From Haliclystus octoradiatus (Eukaryota; Cnidaria; Staurozoa; Stauromedusae; Haliclystidae): DNA of 64,000 bases. A program made the translations under genes and the position numbers. This document shows positions 12,714-22,850 of the stretch, piece after piece; the first letter of the stretch is position 1, and every line of letters begins with the position of its first letter. The notes under the pieces are model-generated. The model was not told the origin of the DNA, did not search any database, and saw only the letters and a program-made list of their open reading frames with translations. Location: assembly GCA_916610825.1 (NCBI GenBank), contig OU744450.1, forward strand, positions 25,318,850-25,382,849. Reading direction: 5' to 3'.

Positions 12714-14067
12714 ATTGTGTAAAACGTGACTTGCTTTATTACAGTTGAGAAGGCTATTTTAAAATGGCAATACTTTTTGCATGGAAATAATATTTCATGT
12801 GTACAAACTGTATGCAGAATAACAAATCATGTTCTTAAAATGTCTGTTTTCCAATTTCTTTATTAAAATAAATTTTAAAAGCTGTCAGGAGAGGCGTTCG
12901 GAACCATTGTAATTCTAAAAAGTTTCTGGGGAGCATGGTAGACCCCCTAGAAGGAACCACTCCTTTGGGGTGCGTCCCCAGAAATCTCCCTCATTTTTGT
13001 CAAACAAGGTTGAGAGCTCTGATGTGTGAAGCTTAACAGTTTAGAAATATTACTGTTAACGTAGCCTACCAGGGGAACAAACCGTGATTGGTTAAATCAG
13101 CAACAATCAGGAAACAGTCAACAGTTCACTGCTTTGCCCCATTTTCAAGTGTTTCAGTTCAAATTTGATGGAGGTTGATCGCCTATAAATAGTTTTTCAA
13201 CGAATTGTCAAAATTCCACAATTTGGTTTCTACGTCATTTTGCATGGTTTAATTTGACATTTTCTTTGTTTTTGAAAAGAACATAATTGGCAAATGACAC
13301 ATGTCTCATTTACCAAGATATCAAGATCGTCATGAAAATAATTGAAACTAATGAGCATTTCAAGATTTGTTGTATGGGTGTTTCATTTTCATTTTAAATC
13401 ACATCATTTAATTGATACATCTACAATTTTGAACGAAATTTTTTAAAATATATTCCAACTTTGAAAATTACTCTTTCTTATCCTATAATATTAAAATTAT
13501 TACTAAATATCTACACAATTTAAATGTTGTTTGTTTGTTTGTTTAAAAATTGCCATGATACTGGACTCCATTTCCTCTCTTGATATGCGATTGTGATTCG
13601 CTGACTGTAGCCTATGTACTTTCTGGATTGGGAGTCAGATGTTATTTGTTTCAATCGACCAGATATGCTATCTTACATATTTATATTTAGATATATAATA
13701 CAAATGTATCCAATTAAATATCATTAGTAGACCTTGTAATTATTTGCTACTTCACAAGCAAAAGAGATTGATTTAAATTTTTGAAATATTTGAATGTAGG
13801 TCTACATAAATTTCAAGACAGTCAATAATTGATGTGACATCCGAAAGTCTAGCCAAGAATGCTGGATGTAAATTCTCTTGTTTTTTCCAGACCAAAGTAT
13901 CAAATCATTGCACAGTAGCCTGCAATTAATTACATAACGACATCATAACTTTGATGAATATGAAATTGATTTAGGCCTACAATAATCATGACCAAGTATT
14001 ATTCATTTACGATTTACGAAGCACTAAAGATACTACATAATACCTCTAGTAAAGCTAGGGCCGAACG

Positions 14068-14160
14068 GACGAACATTTCCAATGTTCGTCGGACAAATTG
14101 TTTTCGACCCTGTCGATGTTCGGCAACAGAACACAGAACATTTGTGGGAATGTTCTGTTC
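14068..14160. repeat. Two short hairpins beside the THAP gene's 3' end
   Basis: ACGAACATT-tcc-AATGTTCGT at 14068-14088 and ACAGAACAT/ATGTTCTGT at about 14130-14157 are adjacent near-perfect palindromes sharing the core AACATT/AATGTT. They fall 3' of the proposed THAP stop codon and could form structure in its 3' UTR. Confidence 0.5.
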
Positions 14161-14200
14161 AAATTGTTCTTCCATTTGGCCCTGCTTAAGGCTTAAATCC

Positions 14201-16348
14201 CTATATTTTAGGGGTCCGGCAATTTCTTTCACAACCAAAACGACATTTGTCTGGTACTCCAAGGTACATTGGCTGGAAATGTTATCATTATTTAGCCTTG
14301 TTGAACCTTATTATTCAGAAGGTTGGATTCCTCGTTGATGACATATGTTCTTGGTATCTGTCTGTATAATTATCAATTGTAATTTCAACCCTCTGTTAGT
14401 TTGAATTACCATCCCTCCAGTAGACAATCACTTTTGTGGTTACTATGTGTACACCAGTCATGTGTCAGTCCCAATATGATTGAAATAAGAGAAAATAAAT
14501 GAAAATTACATACATCAATCTTTTGAGGTTTAATAGGCACTGTTTGTGTATATTTGGTTTTAGTTGGCAATTTATCCATTTTAACATTAATTCCAATGCT
14601 TCTGTGTTTCGTTTTGGCCTTTTTCTAAAATGATACAATTTTGATAACAATAAGACTAATACTGTAATAATAATATTTTATTTGTTTATAAATTGCTTCA
14701 CAAAGTCTGCATAAAAGTGTAAACAAGTACGGAAATGTAATGAAATACAACCTAAATAAGTAATGTAATCTGTAATAATTTTTAATTTGGTTCTTTTCGA
14801 TTAGTGTTACAATACTTATCACTATAACATCTGAAATTTGAGAAATATATGATTGTTATTTACTTACTTTAATGTATCCGTCAAATTGAATGGATACGTC
14901 AACCTTATTAGGAAAAGCAGCTGACGGTAAACTGTCAATGGATGCATCTATTTCTTTTTTAATGTTTATTGGTGCTGTGTTCTCAAACTTTGAGCTGTCT
15001 TTATTCCCAAATAGAGGGCTCACTCTCTCTGGTGGGAGTTTGACCGTTTCTGTAACATCATTTTCCACTTTAGAAACCTGCGTTAAATACCAAGTTATAA
15101 ATTATTTAACAATACATCGGTTTTATAAGAATCCACTTTATAAGAACATTAAGGCTCAATTTTTGAACAAATTAACAAAATTCTGTATCATATTGAAACA
15201 ACTGGAAGTATAGGCCTATATATATAGGCCCTACTGTAGTATTTATTTAAATAAATGAAAATTGAATAAATATATTTATTATTTGTCTTTACTGAATGAG
15301 GGAGTGTTCAATGCAATACAGCAGAGCTTGTAGTATAATTGAAATAGTCAAAATATGAATGTCGGATTTTTGATTATTTTCAATTATAGTATTTATGTAT
15401 GTACTGTACTCTACATCATGGTAAGCTATTTGCACGTCAACGGGGTTGATAAAATAGAGCTGTAAGGGGATGACCATACGAAGGTTTCAGATCGTGAAAA
15501 ACATACCCCAACTAATTTTTAAAAAATATATATTTCTTTAAAATAAAAAGAAAAAAAATTAAGCAAAAAAAAAGAAAAAAAATTTAAGCAAAAAAAAACT
15601 TTATAATGAAAACAGATAATAATAATAGAATATTTTTCTTGTTGAAGAATACCCTTGAAAATATGTTTTGAATCTTGTAAATGGTACCCTCTAATAATAT
15701 TCCCCGTATGGCCGTATACCAAAAGTATGGAAGTCCCCCCCTGGGGATTCATTGTGATGAAAATAATAATTTACATTTGCAACAAAATATTTAAGAGTAT
15801 CTTACGAACATTTCAGAGGCTAAACTCAATTTTCATGTACTTATAAATAAATTGTGTAATTTTAAAACAACTCACTTTTAATAATTGATCAACGGCGCGC
15901 TTTCTTGTTCTCTTTGAAGATGCAGTACGAGTTGGAGGTAGCCTACCTGTCTGGCATTCAAATCGGCTAGGAATAACATCTTTCATCATTCTTTTTCTAA
16001 CGTTCCCGTTCAAAAGTTTGAACTTGACATAGTTTTCCATGTCTTCTGCAAGCTATATATATATAACAACTTGTTCAAAATACATAACATGACAAAGTTA
16101 TTGATTATATCAAACAACATATTGTGAAATTAATTAATACATAGGCCTACATTGAAATGATCTCCGCAGCATAAAAGGGTCGTTTTTTTTCCTTTCCCCA
16201 AAGTGTCTCTCCTTGCCGCACTAAACCAAGCCATTCTTCTGGTTTCGTTAAGTGGAACATTTATAAAAATCTTTTTAGGCACAGTTCTATCTGTGTTTTT
16301 ACAATGTGGAACAAAACACGATTTTTTTCTTTCTGGTGATTCAGCCAT
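14201..16348 (-). CDS. THAP-domain zinc-finger DNA-binding protein
   Basis: Exons 16348-16151, 16052-15876, 15077-14868, 14624-14514 and probably 14272-14201, all joined in phase 0 with GT-AG introns, giving about 255 aa. Residues 11-97 form a THAP domain: C11, C16, the conserved W41, C61-G-D-H64-F, then ENYVKFKL and the AVPTIF-type box VIPSRF at 92-97. A basic stretch SSKRTRKRA (about 111-119) could be a nuclear signal. The remainder is acidic to polar with no domain I know. THAP domains are sequence-specific DNA binders related to P-element transposase. The last exon (ending CRTPKI) rests only on an acceptor TTTCCAG and phase, so the C-terminus is less certain. I cannot assign an orthologue. 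Confidence 0.82.
15475..15760. mobile_element. GGGG/CCCC-ended short element, copy in THAP intron 2
   Basis: Left part AAGGGGATGACCATACG and right part CCGTATACCAAAAGTATGGAAG with CCCCCCCTGGGG. The right end matches 41140-41175 closely. The body is A-rich (15540-15600). It belongs to the family described at 33395 and 40915. Confidence 0.5.
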
Positions 16349-16466
16349 TATTGTATTTTTTATTTGATTTTGTTGAGATCTGAAGGAATTTCAAAAGCAC
16401 GTGTGCTGACGTCATAGCCTCTTCCCGCCAAAATGGCGTGTTTACCCGCGTAAATCAAACAGAAAC

Positions 16467-17428
16467 TTAAAGTGGGAATAAACCCCCAGACTATCTTTAC
16501 ATATGTAGTAGAACCCGACGTGAAAAAACAATGGCGTAATTTTTTTATTCTTTTGAGGGTAAAAATCAAAATGTATGGTGGAAAACGCTATTAACCGTTG
16601 GTTTATAGTCCTCTTTTCACAGAAACGAAATCTGTCCATCTGATTTATCGTCTCTGTAGAAAGGTATTTTGTGTAAAGTAGCTTCTGCCACTGTATTACC
16701 GCATCCTATAAACTACGGATTGTGACATGATGCTACCATGTTCTACTTTCTAGCAAAAGGAATGAATACTAGCTAGTATGTAAAAAAAAATTGGTCGCGT
16801 ATGTATAATCAGGAACGAGACTTCACATTGCAAAACCCTAATTTTGTTAATCAGATAACGTTGATGGAGAGGGTAACAATTTATGCAATGAAGATATACT
16901 GCAAAACAGAAAAATGATAGAATATGCATTACTGTAGTTCTAGTATATGGCTGTAAACTTGAATAAGAACATCCAAGCCCTCATATATCATTTTTGTACT
17001 ATTTTCCGAAAAGCGAACCGCCGCAGATCGTTCTCAACGGCTTGCAAGATATTTTATAGAATTTACAGTGTAATGTACTGAAGAATTTCGATGGTTTTAT
17101 AATCATTGAATGCTTGATGAATGAATGGTGAACACTTTGTTAGAGTATTGAGTATAATATATCTATCTACAGTCGTATATAAACTATACGATTACATGGT
17201 TTAAGTTTTACTAGACAAACATCACTTTCAAACTTGAACTTTGAAATGATAATTGAAAAATGTCTATTTAATAATTTAGTAATACTTAAATAAATCAAAA
17301 CACCACTTTGAAGGCGTTTTTCACCAATAAATAATTTCCAGATCGAAAAAAAAATTACGCCATTGTTTTTTTCACGTCGGGTTCTACTACTTATGTAAAG
17401 ATAGTCTGGGGGTTTATTCCCACTTTAA
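16467..17428. mobile_element. 954-bp element with 77-bp inverted ends and TTAA flanks
   Basis: 16471-16547 and 17347-17424 are near-perfect inverted copies (about 77 bp) starting AGTGGGAATAAACCCCCAG. Both outer edges abut TTAA (16467-16470 and 17425-17428), the target-site duplication typical of piggyBac-type transposons. The 800-bp interior has no transposase frame, so this is a non-autonomous copy. It begins about 120 bp upstream of the THAP start codon and may overlap that promoter. Confidence 0.75.
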
Positions 17429-17624
17429 TACAACTTTCATTTCCGACTCACATTTTGAAATAACTGTTAACGACAAGACGATAATTCGCATTCGTATTGA
17501 AGTTTTGCGTGTTTTTCAGCCAAAAACCGTATCTTCCACAATAAATTCCTCATTTTTCAACCAATTTTTTGTAAATGCTGTTATTACAACGGCCGCTGGT
17601 TGCCACCAGAGGCCAGGTCATGAC

Positions 17625-17945
17625 AAAAGTCCCCGAAGGGGTAACTCCCTTATGGTGGTTATACGGGGACGTGCCACTTTTTTGGGGTCCATAATCCAGT
17701 TGAGAAAAATATTTTTGGGTATGAGATTTCAAATTTTGAAACTTTTGGGTATCCTATTTTTTACTTTTTCAAGAATTTTTGAAAAACATTTGCATCATTT
17801 GTGTGTATTTACTTGAAATCAATCAACCTGCTGGAAGTTTTTGGGTAGCATTTTTGAATTTTTGGAATTTTTTTGGTACTCCATCCAAAGTGGCACCTCC
17901 CCGATCCTGAAGAACTGTAGTTACCCCCCAGGCTGAAGTCTTTCG
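17625..17945. mobile_element. Interspersed repeat with GGGGTAACTCCC end, copy A
   Basis: Shares about 280 bp with 38960-39270, including TGGGTATGAGATTTCAAATT, AATCAATCAACCTGCTGGAA and a GTGGCACC end. The termini are inverted GGGGTAACTCC / AGTTACCCCCC. Non-coding. Confidence 0.75.
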
Positions 17946-18787
17946 TTGCTTACTAGCTTTCTTTTGGTTTTCTGGAGATATGGACCGCAAACTTAACTAA
18001 CAAAAACAACTTGAGATTTTATCACTGTCGCTGAAAACGTCGTAGTCTCATTCTACAATGTTGTCTTTCGGATTTCAGCCAATCATAGGACTATGTGCAC
18101 TTGCGTACAAAGTGTTTGTCAATTTTTATTTTGTTTTCATCAACTTCAAATGGTGTTAATACTGTATTCAAATTGCCTTTCTTCTAGTACAGGGATGGCA
18201 CCAGAGAAGGCGGGGGCTATAACCCCCTAACGGGGATCTGCAGCCCTTTCGTTGGGGAAAATGTTGATACTTTTTCAAGCATTATATGATATGGTATGAT
18301 ATATTTTTGTCAGTAAAGATCAATACTACATTTACAAAATTGTAAAGATATCGAGATCTGCTGTACTTAGTACTTTTACAGTAATATTCATACCCATATA
18401 CTTTTAGTGCTTGCCATGAAATGTCGTGGGTTGTCTTGAAATAACTTTGAATCAATCGGTACAAATGCACCAAATAATGACTTTTTTTCTAGTGATTGTT
18501 GAGCAATTGGCGCACAGGGAACTGTGCACCATTTGCATCGTATTATAACAGGTACAACTATCTGCGTCGACTTTCTTGCTCATAAAATGTTTTAGTGAAG
18601 ACTCCTGATCAAATTGGAAATTCTTATTCGTGATATCAAGTTCGAATTGTAAATTAATTGTGTTTTCGAACTTAGTTTTGCTATGGTGATTTGGCGTCAC
18701 ACTCTAAACCAATCAGATTGATCGAATCATTTCGTTATAATCCAATAATAATTATTAAGCAATATTATTTTCTCCATTTAATCGTAG

Positions 18788-21005
18788 ATAGCTGGCCTTG
18801 GCAATGATATATATCCAGGAACAAGACACAGTATTGGTTTATCAATATTGAGTTTTTTAGTCAACACATTTGGAAGAAATCTGAAAGAATCGAAATCATG
18901 TAACTCAATCATTCAACATTTCCCAACTAATCATACTGACTTGATATTTCTTAAGCCATTACTACCGATGAACTTGAATGGGAAATGTATAAAGAAAGCA
19001 GGTTGGTATTTGATTATTGTTGGTATTAGCTGGTGCTCGCAAATGGAATGATCTGCCAAACTCGATAAAGGGTATCACTAATAGGCTTTTCCAAAAATTA
19101 TGTAAATCAAATCTAGCATGTAAAGATTAATCATTTCATACCCAAAAAGTATATATATACATATATAATAATAATATATGGCGAAAGAGTCAAAGAATAC
19201 ACATTCTTTACTGTCAGAAAAGTAAAGTAAAGAAGTAGAGCACAGTACAGAATGCACAGTAAAGTAAAATAAGCACAGTAAAGAATGTGTATTCATTGAC
19301 TCTTTCGTCATATATTATTATTATCTACCTCTCTGTCAAATGAAGACATAGAGCCCTATATTATCTGCTATTAGATAAACATACATTTTGTTATAGCAGC
19401 AGACAAGTACATGTTTCTGGCCATTAGCCTTCATCAGTACTGCTCAATGAGCGAACAAGGAACTGACTTCGGTATATAACCTAAGTCAAGATGAGTTATC
19501 AATGTGGTGAAAAAATTCATCACATGAAAAAAACATCTGTGCCATACCATAAATTTTATTATATATATATATATATTTATTTTTCAGTGAAAAAATACAA
19601 CATACAGAAGCAAAATATCTTAGTTGTCCATGACGATCTAGATTTTCCACTTGGTACCGTCAAAGTCAAGCACAAAGGATATTCAGGGTAGGTTTAGTTT
19701 CAAAATTTCAACTGAATAGTTCAAAGTTATAAAAAATATTATTATATCTGAAAAACATAATGAAAAGATTGAGATATATTTATATTAAATTATCTTGCAG
19801 TCGTTTATTGTAGGCTACCACTACTAACACACCAACAAAAATGGGAAATTTCAATGGCGTTTTCAGGGCATTCTCACACTTTTATACTGTGAGCATTCCT
19901 GTTTTTATGGTTTTCAAACTTTTTCAAAGCTAAAAAAATTTAGTTTTTTTTTTTTTCCTATTTCATGGCTTTTTACAACGTACTTCCATGGCATTTTCAT
20001 GGTTTTGGTGTTGGCAATGTACTGCAGTTAAAGTTTAATGACAGACAGGGTCAAAGGGAATGTGTATGTATCCGATTAAATGAGACCATATCATTCTTTT
20101 ATTTCTAGAGGAGTGGCTTTTTTCTAGAGGAGAGCAATGATTGTAAATACTGCATTAAAGCTGCAACATTGCAGATCAATCACAACATTTTTCATGGCAG
20201 AGATATAGGCCTCAATTGTAGCCACAGATAGAGTCTACTCAGAATAGATTTTATTCTGGACCATTCTATCTGCCATCAGAAGAATGTACTCATTTGATGT
20301 CGGCATGTTGTACCCAAGGCTGACTTGAACTTTCGGGGATTTGAACTACGGTCGGCCAGGTATAATCAGATCTGAAATCCGGTTGCTCTGCTGTACCTCT
20401 TGTTATAGCTGACAGTTATATACGGGCTTGACTGTATTTGGAATTAATTTATGTTACTTAATAATGTTCAAAAACTGTAACATTTTTGTGATTGGTACAA
20501 AATAACAACAGAACTAAGTTTGCACAACGTTTCGACTGATTGACTCCAGCCATTCTCAAGTGAATGTTTTTTATTATTAATCAAGATATATACATACATA
20601 AAAATTGTTTGCCCCTTGAAACGTGCAAACTTAGTTGTGTTGTTATTTTGTACCAAACGTATCACCAAGAAGATTCTGATAAATTTTTGTGATTGTTAAA
20701 ATATAATAGCTTGCCCCCAAATCACTGCCAATGCGATCTAGCGTCTGATTATTTAAATTCAAAATTATGTTTGATGATTGCATAAATAATTGCATCAGTG
20801 ATAATATTGTTTTTCATATTTTTTTCAGTGGACATCGAGGGGTCCAATCTGTTATTGATGAACTTCAAAATGAGGTTTGTGAACAATTTGATTAAAATTT
20901 TTTAATTTAATCTTTTTACTCGTTTGTTTGTATTTTGTATTATAAAGTTTGCAACATTTTGAAGAACCTCTTCTCCAACAATTCAGAAATCATTAAGATA
21001 ATACA

Positions 21006-21043
<38 letters not shown>

Positions 21044-21464
21044 TTTATTATATATATATATATTTGAAGAAAAAATGTTACCGTATATGTGATGAAACAG
21101 TTATGATTATTATTCGATCGTTTTACATCTTGGTTCTTTCTAGAACGCAAGTCTAAAATCTGTGTAGTAGTAATAGTCCCATAGAAAAATTCAATCAATC
21201 ATATCGACATTTTGACTAGCGGATAGTTATTATAAATATTCCAGAATTATTCTTTTTCTTTCTCAGAACTTCACAAGATTTCGTGTAGGTATTGGTCGAC
21301 CACCAAAAAGCAAACCAATTATAGACTTTGTTCTTGAACCATTTCATAAAAACGAACTCTCACTTGTTGAAACCATAACAGATAAAAGTGTATATTTATT
21401 GAGAGAAGAAATTACTCGTATAATCACAAAAGAATTAAATCAAAATGTAAAAGATGAAATCTGA
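18788..21464 (+). CDS. PTRH1: Peptidyl-tRNA hydrolase 1 (first exon missing)
   Basis: Exons 18788-19001, 19588-19687, 20829-20874 and 21267-21464 join in frame for 185 aa ending KDEI*. Pth hydrolyses the ester between peptide and tRNA, recycling tRNA from drop-off products. Visible motifs are AGLGN (catalytic Asn; E. coli N10), GTRHSIG (catalytic His; H20), PMNLNG (N68) and VVHDDLDFPLG (D93), followed by KHKGYSGGHRGV. In bacterial and most eukaryotic Pth the last reads GGHNG, and the Asn (E. coli N114) contacts tRNA; here it is Arg, encoded CGA across a clean exon. The fold length is normal. The exon with the initiator Met was not found upstream of 18788; the exon starts in phase 0 after AATCGTAG. 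Intron 1 holds a retroelement remnant and a hairpin, intron 2 a SINE. Confidence 0.9.
19033..19115 (+). pseudogene. Non-LTR retrotransposon 3' remnant
   Basis: Translates as ARKWNDLPNSIKGITNRLF, resembling the conserved tail after LINE reverse transcriptases (a-WN-LP...F...L). Only about 80 bp is recognisable, in the first visible PTRH1 intron. Confidence 0.45.
19164..19325. repeat. Long hairpin in PTRH1 intron
   Basis: Arms at about 19165-19216 and 19273-19323 are inverted (CGAAAGAGTCAA...ACACATTCTTTACTGT against its complement), with a roughly 57-base loop made of AGTAAAGTAAAG-type words. Non-coding, MITE-like or foldback. Confidence 0.75.
20107..20400 (-). mobile_element. tRNA-derived SINE, copy 2
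   Basis: Same order as copy 1: AGAGGAGTGGCTTTTTTC, then the ATTGCAGATCAATCACAAC body, then a B-box complement at 20337-20348 and a decayed A box. It lies in the PTRH1 intron before the GGHRG exon. It is more diverged than copy 1. Confidence 0.7.
21008..21064. repeat. TA microsatellite
   Basis: Run of TA dinucleotides broken by TTTATTTTAT, in the last PTRH1 intron. The open frames across it are low-complexity artefacts. Confidence 0.9.
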
Positions 21465-22715
21465 AAGATGAAATTCAACCAACATGGTAAAGAGGTCAGT
21501 GTATTAATATGTTATCACTATAGTAACAGCCTCTTTATAGAATATGCGTACCTCACAATGCATATCAAGTCAGACATAAATGGTTGTGATTTCCAGTCAA
21601 TACACTTTTGCGGTTTGTTTAACCACACCTTTTTAATTGTCTGCTAAAGATAATATATATTAATGAATAATGTATATTTTTCGTTGTTGATTTGTTTTTA
21701 AGTCTTTGGTATTTTCGAATGCTTATAGTTAAAAGGAATGTTGCTTCTGTGTCCCAATGCCTAGCCATTTAATTTCAGCATTTACTTAATTTCTACATAA
21801 TATTAGAGTTTACTAAAACTTGCAAGCCGAAAATGTTAAATTATCAATTAAAACAAACGAAGACTTCGCTTTGACATATACCAGTTTATGTGAATGCGGT
21901 CATTCACTCTATTAAGCTTGTCAAACAGGTTTGATTCATAAAGAAAACTGGTATTTTATTTTGTTTCATTTTAAATCTGAATGAAAGCTGCACGTCAGCT
22001 AAATGCTCACGTATTTTTACTTTGATGCAAAATGGTAGCCAAGATATTATTTTTGAAAGAAACAGAACTTTGACAAGTATAGTTAATAGATGGAAATTAT
22101 TTTAATAGAAAAATTTTTATTTTACAATCTTTTTATTTACATTATAGTATTTCTAAACTGAATTTAATCAATGAAAACATTTGTTAAAATGAATTATAAA
22201 TTGATATTGCTTTTTCGATATTGAATGATTTCGAATTGAATATATTAATATGTAACACGATGTGTAGTGTTTAGTTTGCGGGGTTCTTTACAGACATAGA
22301 ATTTATAGTTTTGCCCTTTATATCTACAATGCAGGTTAAATTGTTCGTTCCAACTAATTGGACGATTATAAAATTTTTCAGCTGTGTAATAATTTGCAAA
22401 TGTTAGAAATAGGTTTTTAAACCTTGAAGCTTTCCTATTCTAATCCATATGTCTCCAATGCTTTAATATAACCAGATATGACCAAGAATAGTATGAGTGT
22501 AGTATTTAATAATGTTTAATGTCAAAAAGCTCGAGATATTTCAATATTTGTGAGACATGCATCAGTGTGCTTCGTTGCAATAAAAGTTGATGCTAAAGTA
22601 AATATAAAAGCTATTGCCAGCCATGTTATTTATACAAAATAGCATAAGATTCCCCATTATAAAAACAGCTTAGAAATTAATAATACTCTGGTGATAACTT
22701 CCATATATAGTAATA
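21465..22715. other. 3' flank of PTRH1, no gene found
   Basis: AT-rich sequence without exon-like features. AATAAA on the minus strand near 22121-22131 could serve the micropeptide transcript. Confidence 0.35.
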
Positions 22716-22850
22716 TTATAATATAACATTATTAAAATGTCCAACTTCTCTTGGCTGACCAACTGGAAAGCATTGCGTAGCATAACAACTTTGAACAAAA
22801 ACCAAAGCTCCACCAACGACAACAACAACTAAAACCAGGACTTCAATCAT
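22716..22850 (-). CDS. Candidate 44-aa single-pass membrane micropeptide
   Basis: A short intact frame, ATG at 22850 to TAA at 22716. The start has A at -3. Residues 2-19 are strongly hydrophobic (IEVLVLVVVVVGGALVF), long enough for one membrane span or a signal anchor. The polar tail contains three Cys (C22, C27 plus context QSCYATQCFPVG) and ends HFNNVIL. I do not recognise a family. It lies alone between PTRH1 and the Notum-like gene. The GTT/GTC valine run could be simple-sequence DNA (GTTGTTGTTGTC), so chance is possible; it could also be one exon of a larger gene. Confidence 0.35.
   Translation of the reverse strand: MIEVLVLVVVVVGGALVFVQSCYATQCFPVGQPREVGHFNNVIL

Larger units (their letters stand above)
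11920..14200. other. Spacer between DNLZ start and THAP gene end
   Basis: No supported exon. It contains a GC-richer inverted-repeat element at 12470-12713, a hairpin at 12938-12996 (arms TTTCTGGGGA/TCCCCAGAAA) and two short palindromes at 14068-14160. The DNLZ promoter should lie just above 11919 but shows no clear core motif. Confidence 0.4.

Noticed and set aside
14014..14262. 82-codon minus frame overlapping the THAP 3' end
   Set aside because: It overlaps the proposed last THAP exon in another frame, and part of it is formed by the AACATT palindromes.
15475..15760. Frames rich in Lys or Phe across the A-rich tract
   Set aside because: Produced by poly-A runs inside a non-coding element.
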